Below, in pieces: positions 35,993 through 43,948 of a DNA stretch of 64,000 bases (position 1 is the first letter of the stretch; the number at the start of each line of letters is the position of its first letter). Origin of the DNA: JACCTU01 sp963798985 (GTDB lineage: Bacteria > Actinomycetota > Thermoleophilia > Gaiellales > Gaiellaceae); NCBI GenBank assembly GCA_963798985.1, contig CAWCVL010000002.1:1-64000 (forward strand). Direction: 5' to 3'. The notes beneath the pieces are model-generated. The model saw nothing but the letters and a program-made list of their open reading frames with translations, searched no databases and was not told the origin of the DNA. The position numbers and the translations under genes were made by a program.

Positions 35993-36502
35993 ATGGCCAG
36001 GAAAACATCAGTCGTCGGGGCGATCGCAGGCATCGCGCTGACTGTGATTGTTGCCGTGGGAGCGATGTCCGCAGCAGCGGCTGGGAGTGACGTCGAGCAC
36101 AGCTCTGCGCACGCGCTCGTCGGATCCTGGGACGTGACCCTGACGCTCCCAGGGCTGCCGCCAGGACGCGTCCTAGCGACGTTCGACGGCGACGGCGGCA
36201 CCGTCGAAACCGCCAACGCCCCACCGGCGCTTCGCGGCGCCTCGCACGGAGCCTGGGAACGCATCGAACCAAGTCTGTTCGCGGTCACCAGGGTGTTCTT
36301 CAGGTTCAACCCCCAGACGGGCGCCTACGTCGGTACCCAGCAGGTCAACGCCACCGTGCGGGTGGCGCCGGACGGCGAGACGTTCACCGCAGTCTCCGTC
36401 TCAGAGCTTCGCGACTCGGCCGGAAACCTGGTGCTCGGAGGCCTGCGGGGAACCGCGACCGGCAAGCGGATCCACGTCGAGCGGATCCCGGATCAGCCGT
36501 AG
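35993..36502 (+). CDS. Secreted beta-rich protein, 169 aa
   Basis: A signal peptide (VVGAIAGIALTVIVAVGAMSAAAAG) is followed by a domain of about 135 residues: HALVGSWDVTLTLPG, RVLATFDGDGGTVET, HGAWERIEPSLFAVT and FFRFNPQTGAYVGT. The GSW start and alternating strands resemble small calycin/lipocalin-like or DUF-type secreted domains. Function is unknown. 44 bases separate it from 35643-35948; both probably belong to one transcript ended by the hairpin at 36549. Confidence 0.75.
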   Translation: MARKTSVVGAIAGIALTVIVAVGAMSAAAAGSDVEHSSAHALVGSWDVTLTLPGLPPGRVLATFDGDGGTVETANAPPALRGASHGAWERIEPSLFAVTRVFFRFNPQTGAYVGTQQVNATVRVAPDGETFTAVSVSELRDSAGNLVLGGLRGTATGKRIHVERIPDQP

Positions 36503-36548
36503 AGCCGACTCGAACGACGGACGGCAGATCGACCGAAACCGCGGGGAA

Positions 36549-36590
36549 CCCTCCCTGGGCGCGCCTCAGGTGAGAGGCGTCCAGGGAGGG
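36549..36590 (+). terminator. Strong hairpin terminator
   Basis: CCCTCCCTGG at 36549-36558 pairs exactly with CCAGGGAGGG at 36581-36590, and the loop contains an inner GCCTC/GAGGC stem. The run after it (CTCCTTCACT) is only partly T-rich. It lies 47 bases past the stop of the secreted-protein gene. Confidence 0.75.
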
Positions 36591-36796
36591 CTCCTTCACT
36601 CCACGCAGATCTCCGGCGAGCGCAGCTCGCATAGCTCCGTTGCCTGCTCGGGCACCAGACCGACTACACGCGTACCGCACAGGCTCTGCCGGGCGGGAGC
36701 CGGTCGTAGCGGGTCACATCTGGTTCGCTCGGGTATGAACTGCCTGCTCGCTGGCAGTTCGGCGTAGGAGCCGGCTGTCCCGGTTGAGCTTGTCCC

Positions 36797-36843
36797 GGCC
36801 TGTCACGCCGGAGGTCGCGGGTTCGAGTCCGCCTGCTCCCGCC
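36797..36843 (+). repeat. tRNA-Asp(GTC) 3'-end fragment, right copy (att-like)
   Basis: Bases 36797-36830 match 32557-32590 with one mismatch (G for C at 36820) in the same orientation. The anticodon arm CCGGC-CTGTCAC-GCCGG is complete, and the acceptor remnant has drifted (GCCTGCTCCCGCC). Together the two copies frame a 4.2-kb segment. Confidence 0.8.
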
Positions 36844-36999
36844 GTCGGATCTGAATGGGGGTAAAGCGTAGGTTCGAGTCCCGTCTCTCCCACGGGATAC
36901 GGAGTCGTCGGTTGCATCGAGGGTCACGCGAGACTCAGAGCCCCAGCGTCCACAAGTACCCCTTGGTTTGCGCAACGTTCGGTTCTGCCCATGAGAGAA

Positions 37000-37019
37000 A
37001 GGCCCGCATACGCGGGCCT
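37000..37019. terminator. Hairpin, possible bidirectional terminator
   Basis: AGGCCCGC (37000-37007) pairs with GCGGGCCT (37012-37019) around a four-base loop. The flanks GAGA and TCTC extend the stem weakly. It lies downstream of the minus-strand DUF6308 gene and within the scarred intergenic region. Confidence 0.5.
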
Positions 37020-37145
37020 CATGTTCTCTCCGTTGTCGACGCGCGGCTACGAATTTCGGCTGCGCGGCCGGCGCGGTGCGAACCGCTGTTTGTACTGCTG
37101 GTCGTCGATCGGTCTGGCGTCGTTTGACGCAGCACGCGGGCACCT

Positions 37146-37778
37146 TCAGACCCCGCCTGTGACGGACCAGATCAGAAGGTCGAGGATTCGCACCTCGGTG
37201 AGACGGTGCGTCCGGCTCGCGAGCTCTCGCTGGATCTCGCGCAGGGCCGAGCGGTTGCGATCCAGGTCTCGTTTGTAGCTGCGGACGAGCGCGGTGGAGC
37301 GCTCCCCGAATGAACCCGACGAAAGCATGCCGCGATCGTCCCGAGTCAGGTATGCCTGGACGACGCTGTCGAGCATCGGGATCAACGCCGGCCGTTTCTT
37401 GTGCAGCGCTTTTGTCATCTTCGAGAAGCCGATTCCGCGGATGTCCGCGAACGAATCGAAGAGCCGCGTCAGCGGGATCCACGGGATCGAGCTCGTCGCG
37501 TTCGCCAACGACGCATCAGGGTCGATCTTGCGCAGGGCGCGTTCGATCTCACCACGGCGTTCGAGAATCGCTGCGATCTCAGCCGCCGAGATGCGGGCAC
37601 CGCCGCGGTTCGCCAGCCTGAGGTCGCTCTCGTCGAATGACGCGGGGCCTGAGGACTCGTAGGCGTCGTAGCTCGAATACGCCTCGAGGAACTCGAGCGC
37701 CAACTCGAGGGGATTCTCGACCTCGACACCACCACGAAGAACGACTGTGCCCATACGTACGACAGACGATCGTCGCAC
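37146..37778 (-). CDS. DUF6308-type protein, 210 aa
   Basis: A soluble alpha-helical protein. SLLEAYSSYDAYESSGP-like and FDESDLRLANRGGARIS precede IPWIPLTRLFDSFADIRGIGFSKMT, with KKRPALIPMLDSVVQAYL near the middle. I recognise the pattern of DUF6308 proteins, which are scattered in actinobacteria. Function is unknown. A GTG or ATG slightly downstream (MGTVVLRGG at about 37754) may be the true start. The gene lies just outside the tRNA-Asp-flanked island. Confidence 0.65.
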   Translation of the reverse strand: MRRSSVVRMGTVVLRGGVEVENPLELALEFLEAYSSYDAYESSGPASFDESDLRLANRGGARISAAEIAAILERRGEIERALRKIDPDASLANATSSIPWIPLTRLFDSFADIRGIGFSKMTKALHKKRPALIPMLDSVVQAYLTRDDRGMLSSGSFGERSTALVRSYKRDLDRNRSALREIQRELASRTHRLTEVRILDLLIWSVTGGV

Positions 37779-37799
37779 GACCGCAGCTCAACGGTCGCG

Positions 37800-38735
37800 T
37801 CACAGGCGCGAGTCGTCGCGGAGGACGACCGTTCCCGCGAGGAAGTCCGGTAGGCCGCGGCGCCTCTCGCTGAACAGGATTGGGAGGAAGCCGGCGAACA
37901 TCGGCACGATCGCGAGCACGAGCCCGATCAGGCGCACGAGCGATCGACCGACTGAGGGGTTGCCACCTGTGGGGCCTTGAACGCGCACGTTCAGCAGCCG
38001 CATCCCGGGTGTCTGTCCGGCCGAGCTCCAGAAGAGGACGAAGTAGGTGCCCGCAACCAGCGTCCATCCCGAGGCGAGCAGGGCGCCGACGAGCCATGCC
38101 GGGCGCAGGCCTCCCACCAGCGATGCGACGAGCGCCGCGACGCCGACCACCGACATGAAGATGACGATCGTCACAGCTGCGTCGATCGCCAGCGCGATCG
38201 CCCGCGTCGCGATCCCGCCGTACTTCGCGCGTTCGGGTCGCGGCGGACGGCGCACGACTTGCTCGGCGCGGTCGTCGAGCCGCGCGGCGGATTCGCGGAC
38301 ACCACCGACCACCTCATCGGCAAGACCCTTGGTTTGCCGGCCGATCGCGTCCCGGAGCTCAGGGCTCGAAGCGACGTGGCGGAGTGCTCGTTGCGTCTCG
38401 TCGCTTGTGAGCACCCTGTCGGTGAGTTCGAGCGTTTGTGGGCTCGCGAGTGCGGCGGTCACGAGGCGCTCCATCTCGCCACTTGCGACGAGTTCGGCCG
38501 CGATGCGTTCAAGGACGCGGTGGCGGACGAGTGAGCGCGCGATCTCCTCGGGCAGCGACCCGGCGAGCGCCCGGTCAACCACGCGGGCGATCTCGGGCGC
38601 AGACAGAACCTCGTCCGCCGCCTCTTCGAGCCGTCCGCGCCAGGCCCGGGCGGCTGCCCGTGCCGGCAAGAAGGCGGCGCGCCCGGCCGCGTCGGCCAGC
38701 CCCGCGGCGCGGCGTTCGTCGTCGTCAGACGCCAT
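37800..38735 (-). CDS. RDD-family membrane protein with helical N-terminal region, 311 aa
   Basis: The first about 150 residues are charged and helical (EEAADEVLSAPEIARVVDRA; ERIAAELVASGEMERLV) with no membrane segment. The C-terminal RDD domain begins YGGIATRAIALAIDAA and has three or four TM helices (VTIVIFMSVVGVAALVASLV; LLASGWTLVAGTYFVLFW; LIGLVLAIVPMFAGFLPIL) with the signature SSAGQTPGMRLLNVRV. RDD proteins act in transport or stress. Palindrome site 9 lies 36 bp upstream. Confidence 0.85.
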   Translation of the reverse strand: MASDDDERRAAGLADAAGRAAFLPARAAARAWRGRLEEAADEVLSAPEIARVVDRALAGSLPEEIARSLVRHRVLERIAAELVASGEMERLVTAALASPQTLELTDRVLTSDETQRALRHVASSPELRDAIGRQTKGLADEVVGGVRESAARLDDRAEQVVRRPPRPERAKYGGIATRAIALAIDAAVTIVIFMSVVGVAALVASLVGGLRPAWLVGALLASGWTLVAGTYFVLFWSSAGQTPGMRLLNVRVQGPTGGNPSVGRSLVRLIGLVLAIVPMFAGFLPILFSERRRGLPDFLAGTVVLRDDSRL

Positions 38736-38771
38736 GACGGACAGTATTCGCCAGCCTGAAGAGCTCGCGAA

Positions 38772-38788
38772 TCACCCGCACAGGATGA
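38772..38788. promoter_or_regulatory. 17-bp palindrome, site 9
   Basis: TCACCCGCACAGGATGA, 36 bp upstream of the RDD gene (minus start at 38735). It departs from the right half-site consensus at two positions. It is far from the other sites, which supports a wider regulon. Confidence 0.55.
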
Positions 38789-38850
38789 GGCGACCCCTTG
38801 CCGTCTTGCGAGCGTCTCCGGGCGGCGTCGCCGGCGAATCTGACCCGGGC

Positions 38851-38874
38851 GGCGTCGACCGGCGACGCCGTTTT
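38851..38874 (+). terminator. Terminator-like hairpin with T-run
   Basis: GGCGTCG pairs with CGACGCC around ACCGG, followed by GTTTT. It lies between the divergent RDD gene and the secreted repeat-protein gene at 38965. On the plus strand it would act as a leader attenuator or block readthrough. Confidence 0.45.
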
Positions 38875-38964
38875 AGCGCGCATTTAGACCGCGAGGCGGC
38901 GCGGCGTTAGCCCTCGCGTCGATGCTCGCCTTCGTTTGGCACACAAAAAGGAGGATTGAAGAAG

Positions 38965-39609
38965 ATGTCGGGTTTGACGCGGAAGAACAGTTGGAGTCAC
39001 TGGATGCGGCTGAAGGTGCTTGCGCTTGCGCTCGTCTCGGCGGCCGTCTTCGCGGGAGCGGCGTCGGCACAGCCGACCGAGATTCCGTATCTGAGTCACG
39101 GGACTGGAGTCTCGGCAGGCGACTTCGCGGGAGAGGCGTCGGCACAGCCGACCGAGATTCCATACCTGAGCCACGGTATTGGCGTCTCGGCGGGCGACTT
39201 CGCGGGAGAGGCGTCGGCACAGCCGACCGAGACTCCATACCTGAGCCTCGGGATTGGCGTCTCGCCGGTCGACAACGCAGTGGCGGGAACGTCTGAGGTG
39301 GGTCCCCAGTTCAAGCTGAACACGTCTGGGACTGACCCGTACCTGCAGGACTGGAGGCAGGTCCAGAGTGAGCAGTCTTCGGGTGCCTACCAGACCTCGT
39401 CGTCGGCCGAGCAGTCCGGTGGCGTCACGCCGACGAACCTGGCGCGGGCCTACGCGCCGCGGCACGAGGGTGTCGCGACCGCCGTCGACGGACGCTCGTT
39501 CGACCTCGGCGATGGCACGCTCGGCTTCGGGCTCGGGCTGCTGCTCGCCACGGGCTGCGCGGTCGCGATCGTCCTCTCGCGGAGGGGCATGCGGTTGGGG
39601 ACGACGTAA
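38965..39609 (+). CDS. Secreted/anchored protein with three 25-aa repeats spanning the signal-peptidase site, 214 aa
   Basis: AAAAAGGAGG lies ten bases before ATG 38965; a TTG at 38956 is possible but too close. A signal peptide (LKVLALALVSAAVFAGAASA) is followed by three copies of a 25-residue unit beginning SAQPTE(I/T)PYLS and containing G(I/T)GVSAGDFAG. A Gln/Ser-rich middle follows (QSEQSSGAYQTSSSAEQSGG), then a conserved-looking LARAYAPRHEGV. A C-terminal TM helix (LGFGLGLLLATGCAVAIVL) with a basic tail ends the protein, an anchor layout. Family unknown. Confidence 0.7.
   Translation: MSGLTRKNSWSHWMRLKVLALALVSAAVFAGAASAQPTEIPYLSHGTGVSAGDFAGEASAQPTEIPYLSHGIGVSAGDFAGEASAQPTETPYLSLGIGVSPVDNAVAGTSEVGPQFKLNTSGTDPYLQDWRQVQSEQSSGAYQTSSSAEQSGGVTPTNLARAYAPRHEGVATAVDGRSFDLGDGTLGFGLGLLLATGCAVAIVLSRRGMRLGTT
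39061..39285 (+). repeat. 75-bp tandem repeat, three copies, in frame
   Basis: Copies begin GCGTCGGCACAGCCGACCGA at 39061, 39136 and 39211. The period is exactly 75 bp (25 codons), and the third copy is slightly diverged at its 3' end. The repeat begins at the predicted signal-peptidase site, so the ASAQP cleavage context is repeated three times. Confidence 0.9.
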
Positions 39610-39628
39610 GGGGAGGGTTCATCCTGGG

Positions 39629-39657
39629 AAGGCGGCTCCGGGCGGCGGGGCCGCCTT
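39629..39657. terminator. Convergent terminator hairpin
   Basis: AAGGCGGC at 39629-39636 pairs with GCCGCCTT at 39650-39657, and TT CCTCT follows. It lies 20 bases after the repeat-protein stop and upstream of the convergent cNMP gene's end, so it can serve both strands. Confidence 0.65.
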
Positions 39658-39690
39658 TCCTCTGCTCGCCGATCGACCGCGAGGTCCCGG

Positions 39691-40098
39691 CTAGATCGGA
39701 ATCCGCTGGGCCAGGTTCTCGAGCAGTGCAAGTGCGAGGCCGCTGTCCTCGACAACGAGCTCCCGAAACCCGGCGCGGTCGATCGCGAGGCACCGCACCT
39801 CCGTAAGCGTCTGGACGCGAGCGATCCGTGTGCTGTCGCTCCGGAGCAGGGCGACCTCGCCGATCACCTCACCCGGGCCGAGCTCTGTGTCGATGCCGCG
39901 CGCGTGCACGGACACTCGACCGTCGAGGATCACGAACATCCCCGTGCCGGGCGTTCGCGCCTCGATCACGACCTGGCTCTGCGGGAACTCGACCTCGGAG
40001 GAGATCGCAGCGATCCGCTCGAGCGACTCGTCGGACAACCCCTCGAAGATCGGCACAGCGCGAAGAGCCGCGAGCTTGTCGGTCTGTCCACCCACCAT
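39691..40098 (-). CDS. Stand-alone cyclic-nucleotide-binding domain protein, 135 aa
   Basis: The whole protein is one cNMP-binding domain: FEGLSDESLERIAAISSEVE, then VVIEARTPGTGMFVILDGRV, and the phosphate-binding cassette GPGEVIGEVALLRSDSTRIA with the Glu and Arg of the canonical site. There is no helix-turn-helix, so it is not a CRP-type factor. It must act as a sensor subunit or partner. A Gly/Gln/Lys start follows GTG/ATG 40098. Intact. Confidence 0.85.
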   Translation of the reverse strand: MVGGQTDKLAALRAVPIFEGLSDESLERIAAISSEVEFPQSQVVIEARTPGTGMFVILDGRVSVHARGIDTELGPGEVIGEVALLRSDSTRIARVQTLTEVRCLAIDRAGFRELVVEDSGLALALLENLAQRIPI

Positions 40099-40127
40099 CC
40101 CGTTGACGATAACGGAGACCGCTTGGA

Positions 40128-42240
40128 CTACGGGTTGCCCTTCCCGACCTTCTGGGTCACGTAGGCGGCGACGTCGCTGATCTGCTGCTTCGTCAACTGG
40201 TCGCCGAACGCCGGCATCCCGCCACCGCCGTTCGTGACCTGTGCGATCACCGCGGACATGCTTGTGACGCTCGAGAGGTCAGGCCCGCCGTTGCCACCGG
40301 TGCCGTTGCCGCCGTGGCAGCCCGAGCAGTTCGCGGCGAAGACCGTGGCGCCGCGCTCGGCGTTGCCCTGCTCGGGGCCGCCTGCTCGCCGCCCTCGCCG
40401 CCGTGCTCGGTGCCCGAGCCGCCGCCGGCAGCCTCGGCAGGACCAATCGTCCCGTCGAGCCCGAAGAGCCACAGCTCGTCGCCGTGCGGCGAGGCCACGA
40501 GGCTGTTCCCCTGCGACAGGAAGACGACGTACTCCTTGCCCTTGTGCTCGAAGAACGACGCGGTGTTGTTGGCGCCGGCGCCCGTCTGGAAGTTCCAGAG
40601 GCGTTGCCCGTTGCGCGCGTCGTACGCCTCGAGCTCGCCGTTCGTGCGCCCGAGGAAGACGAGGTTCCCCTTCGTCGTGCTCGTCCCCGAGTAGCACGCC
40701 TCCGGGAACTGCTTCTGCCAGACCTGGCGCCCGCTGAGCGCGTCGATCGCGGTGAACGTGCCGGACGACTCGGTGTACGCCGCGCCCGCGAGCAGGGCGG
40801 AGATGTAGTACTCGCCCCGCTTCCACTGTGCGCCTGGGATGGACATCTCCCCCGTCGTCTGCACGGCGGAGCAGATGTAGAACATGTCCGTCTCGGGGTT
40901 GTAGCTGATCGGGTTCCAGTTCACGCCGCCCTGCGGGCCGGGCATGATCGCGACGAACTTCGCCGAGGCCGGGCGGCGTGAAGATCTCCTGCGCCGGCAC
41001 GATCTCGAGACCCTTCATCTGCGGCGTGAACGACTTCTTGATCCGCTCGACCTCGCTCTGCGGGACCGGGCCGTGCGGGATGAACGCGCCGTTGCGGGGG
41101 ATCGGCTGCGTCGGCGACGGTGTGCTGCTTCGGATCCTGCGGCACCGGCTTCTCGTCGATCCCGTAGAGCGGCTCGCCGGTCTCACGGTCGAGCATGTAG
41201 AGCCAGCCGGTCTTTCCGGCCTGCGCGACGCCCTTGCGCCCGTCGGACGCGTCGAAGAGGACGGCGGTGCTCGCGGCGTCGTAGTCCCAGATGTCGTGGT
41301 GCACCTGCTGGAACCCCCACCTGAACTTGCCCGTCTCCGCTTCGATCGCGACGATCGACGCCGTCCACTCGTTGTCGCCCTGCCGGACGCTTCCGTCCCA
41401 GTCCGGCCCCGCGTTTCCGGTCGCGAAGTAGAGGAGGCCGAGGTCGGGGTCGTAGGCAGGCGCCTGCCAGATCGCGCCGCCGCCGTGCAGGTACGCGTCG
41501 CCGGGCCGGCCACGAGTCTCCGCCGGGCTCGCCCGGAGCCGGGACGGTGTAGTAGCGCCAGATCGACTCGCCGGTCTCCGGATCGAGCGCCTCGAGGAAC
41601 CCGCGCGTTCCGAGGTCGGCTCCGACGACGCCGATGTACACGCGGTCGTCTGCGTAGACCGGAGCTGCGGTGATCACCTGCCCGTCCTGCCACTTCACGA
41701 GCTGCCGGGTCCAGAGGACGTCGCCGGTCTTCGCGTCCAGCGCGACGACCTTGCCGTCGAGCTGCCCCTGGAACACCTTGCCGTCGCCGATCGCGACGCC
41801 GCGGTTGAGCCAACCGCAGCAGATCGTGTCGATCTTCTGGTCGAGGTTCCCCTCGTACTGCCAGAGGATCTTGCCGGTCTCGACGTCGACGGCGAACACG
41901 TCGTTCTTGCCGGTCGTGACGTAGATGACGCCGTTGTAGACGACGGGCTGGCTCTCGCCCGAGTACTTCGCCTCGGTCCCCGAGTTCCGAAGGTCGGTCT
42001 TCCAGACGCCCTGGAGCTGCTTCACGTTCGACGTGTCGATCTCGTCGAGCGTCGAGTAGCGGTCGTTCGCGAGCGAGCCGCCGGCGGTCGGCCAGTTTCG
42101 CCCGCGTGATCGGCGAGATCACTGCCGTCGAACGCCGGCACGTCCTCGCTGTCGCCGCCGAACGAGCAACCCGGCACCAGCGCCAGCGAGAGGAGCGCGA
42201 GGGAAAGGACGACCAGCCGGGCGGTGGCCTTTGTCGGCAC
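40128..42240 (-). CDS. Quinoprotein (PQQ) dehydrogenase lipoprotein with C-terminal cytochrome c domain (several frameshifts)
   Basis: GTG 42240 begins a lipoprotein signal (ARLVVLSLALLSLALVPGC). Beta-propeller blades follow: VVYNGVIYVTTGKNDVFAVD, a vicinal Cys pair TICCGWLNRGVAIG typical of PQQ alcohol dehydrogenases, VKWQDGQVITAAPVYADD, YFATGNAGPDWDG, HHDIWDYDAAST, WLYMLDRETGEPLYG, and PQGGVNWNPISYNPETDMFY. The C-terminus is a class I cytochrome c (NCSGCHGGNGTGG; PAFGDQLTKQQISDVAAYV). Frame changes occur near 42085, 41515, 41130, 40970 and 40380. The protein would oxidise an alcohol or sugar outside the membrane and pass electrons to its own haem. All cofactor motifs are present. Confidence 0.85.
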
Positions 42241-42307
42241 TTCGACCCCCCGGTTCCCGCAGCCCGCACCGTCGAAACAACCCGTTTGGGGTCTCAAGCG
42301 AAGCCGC

Positions 42308-42796
42308 ATGTGCACCGAAGCACGAAGTGTGCGCAGGCTCCTCGTCCTCGCCGCAGTTACCTCCCTCGCAGCCGTGGGAACGGCGTCGACCGCCTCAGCC
42401 GCCTCGACGAAAGCGGAGTTCATCAAGCGCGGGGACGCCCTCTGCGCGGGCATGGCGAAGGAGCTCGCACCGCTGCGCCGGCGCGCCGAGGCCGCCTACG
42501 CGCTTCCCGAGAGCCGCCGAATGGCGGCCGCCGCTGCGATCTGGGGCGACCAGATCCGCATCCAGGTCACGTTCAACCAGCGCCTGCGCGCGGTCGGCGC
42601 CCCGCCCGACGACGCAGCTGCCCGCCGCCTGCTCGGCCAGCTCGACCGCGGCGTCGTGCTCGCGCGCCGCATCCAGAGCGCCTTCGCGGACGGGCGCATC
42701 GCCTCGCTCGCCTCGGCGCTTCCGGCGTATCTCGACTTCACGCTGAAGCTCAATCGGCAGGTTCGGGCGTACGGCTTCCGCGTCTGCGGCCACTAG
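42308..42796 (+). CDS. Secreted helical protein, 162 aa
   Basis: ATG 42308 (MCTEARSVRRLLVL) starts a signal peptide (AAVTSLAAVGTASTASAA). The mature part begins STKAEFIKRGDALCAGMAK and is helical and Ala/Arg-rich (AAAAIWGDQIRIQVTFNQ; LLGQLDRGVVLARRIQSAF), with Cys residues near both ends (DALC; FRVC) that could pair. It is similar in style to many uncharacterised actinobacterial exported proteins. It is divergent from the quinoprotein gene with 67 bases between starts. Confidence 0.75.
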   Translation: MCTEARSVRRLLVLAAVTSLAAVGTASTASAASTKAEFIKRGDALCAGMAKELAPLRRRAEAAYALPESRRMAAAAAIWGDQIRIQVTFNQRLRAVGAPPDDAAARRLLGQLDRGVVLARRIQSAFADGRIASLASALPAYLDFTLKLNRQVRAYGFRVCGH

Positions 42797-42817
42797 GCAC
42801 GCAGTAGATTCCGGCGT

Positions 42818-43576
42818 GTGACCTTCGCAGTCGCGGCCGATGCGTACGACCGGTTCATGGGGAGGTACTCCGTGCCGCTCGCCCCTCAGCTCGCCGATTT
42901 CGCGACGGTCGTCGCAGGTCAGCAGGTGCTCGACGTCGGCTGCGGGCCGGGCGCGCTCACGGCCGAGCTGGTCGCGCGGCTCGGGCCGGCCGCGGTGTCG
43001 GCGGTCGATCCGTCCGAGCCCTTCGTCGCAGCCGTTCGGGAGCGACACCCCGAGGTCCACGTGGAGCAGGCTGCGGCTGAGCAGTTGCCGTTCGAGGATC
43101 GAACGTTCGACGCCGCACTGGCACAGCTCGTCGTGCACTTCATGACCGACCCCGTCGTGGGGCTTCGCGAGATGGCGCGCGTGACCCGCGAGGGTGGTGT
43201 CGTGGCGGCGTGCGTGTGGGATCACGCCGGCGGCCGGGGCCCGCTCAGCGTGTTCTGGACGGCCGCCCGGGAGCGCGATCCCGACGTCGAGGACGAGTCG
43301 AAGCGTGCGGGCTCCCGTGAGGGGCACCTCGCAGAGCTGTTTCGGGAAGCAGGGCTGCACGACGTGGAGGAGAGCGCGCTTCCCGTGAGCATCGAGCATC
43401 CGAGCTTCGAGGACTGGTGGGAGCCGTACACGCTCGGCGTCGGCCCGGCCGGCGGCTACGCGGCGAGTCTCGACGAGCAGGGGCAGGTCGAATTGCGCGA
43501 ACGCTGCCGCGAGCTCCTGCCGACCGCTCCGTTCGTCCTGAAGGCCCGCGCCTGGGCTGCGCGAGCTTTCGCCTAG
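42818..43576 (+). CDS. Class I SAM-dependent methyltransferase, 252 aa
   Basis: GTG 42818. SAM motif I VLDVGCGPGALTAEL near residues 34-48, motif II VSAVDPSEPFVAAV, and motif IV-like FDAALAQLVVHFMTDP. It belongs to the UbiE/Methyltransf_11 group. The C-terminal half (FEDWWEPYTLGVGPAGGY) is typical of small-molecule methyltransferases of unknown substrate. Intact. Confidence 0.85.
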   Translation: MTFAVAADAYDRFMGRYSVPLAPQLADFATVVAGQQVLDVGCGPGALTAELVARLGPAAVSAVDPSEPFVAAVRERHPEVHVEQAAAEQLPFEDRTFDAALAQLVVHFMTDPVVGLREMARVTREGGVVAACVWDHAGGRGPLSVFWTAARERDPDVEDESKRAGSREGHLAELFREAGLHDVEESALPVSIEHPSFEDWWEPYTLGVGPAGGYAASLDEQGQVELRERCRELLPTAPFVLKARAWAARAFA

Positions 43577-43678
43577 ACACTCGATTCACTCGGATGGGGG
43601 ATGTCGGTCTCCGGTCGCTGCGTACGGTGAGCCGAGGGCACCGCGCACCGCGGTCCCAGGGAGAGAGGGGCACTACTG

Positions 43679-43903
43679 ATGCGGCATGGGGATTCGAGGG
43701 CTTCGGCTCTCTGGGGCAAGGGTGAGGGCCGTTGGCGTCGCGGGATCGTCTGCTTGACCGCGGTCGCTGCGCTCGCCGCGCCGGGAAGCGCGCTGGCCGG
43801 GCCGAGGTCGAACGCTCCGGAGGTCGCTCCGGCAGCCGAGATCGCCGAGCCGGCCGCCGCTGCGGCGCCGGTCTTCGCGTGGCTCGCGAACTGGACCTGG
43901 TAA
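43679..43903 (+). CDS. Small secreted Ala/Pro-rich protein, 74 aa
   Basis: ATG 43679 follows GGGAGAGAGG. A long, basic n-region (KGEGRWRRGIV) leads to a signal peptide (CLTAVAALAAPGSALAG). The mature peptide is Ala/Pro/Glu-rich (APEVAPAAEIAEPAAAA) and ends FAWLANWTW, an aromatic C-terminus. Family unknown. A hairpin follows directly. Confidence 0.6.
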   Translation: MRHGDSRASALWGKGEGRWRRGIVCLTAVAALAAPGSALAGPRSNAPEVAPAAEIAEPAAAAAPVFAWLANWTW

Positions 43904-43918
43904 CGGGCTGAGTTCAGG

Positions 43919-43946
43919 CGGAGGCGGCGCCTGCGTGCCGCCTCCG
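43919..43946 (+). terminator. Hairpin terminator
   Basis: CGGAGGCGGC (43919-43928) pairs with GCCGCCTCCG (43937-43946). It ends two bases before the ATG of the DUF4037 gene at 43949, so the downstream gene's transcript may begin with or contain this stem. Confidence 0.6.
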
Positions 43947-43948
43947 TC

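Larger units (their letters stand above)
36591..37145. other. Intergenic stretch with tRNA fragments
   Basis: No supportable gene is seen. It holds the right tRNA-Asp fragment (36797), a second tRNA T-arm/acceptor fragment at about 36869-36893 (AGGTTCGAGTCCCGTCTCTC), and the hairpin AGGCCCGC-ATAC-GCGGGCCT at 37000-37019. The frames that read TRTRDLRRDRP come from the tRNA pieces. Confidence 0.6.

Noticed and set aside
39061..39285. Tandem 75-bp repeats as a possible CRISPR array
   Set aside because: The copies are directly adjacent without unique spacers, and they are in frame inside one protein.
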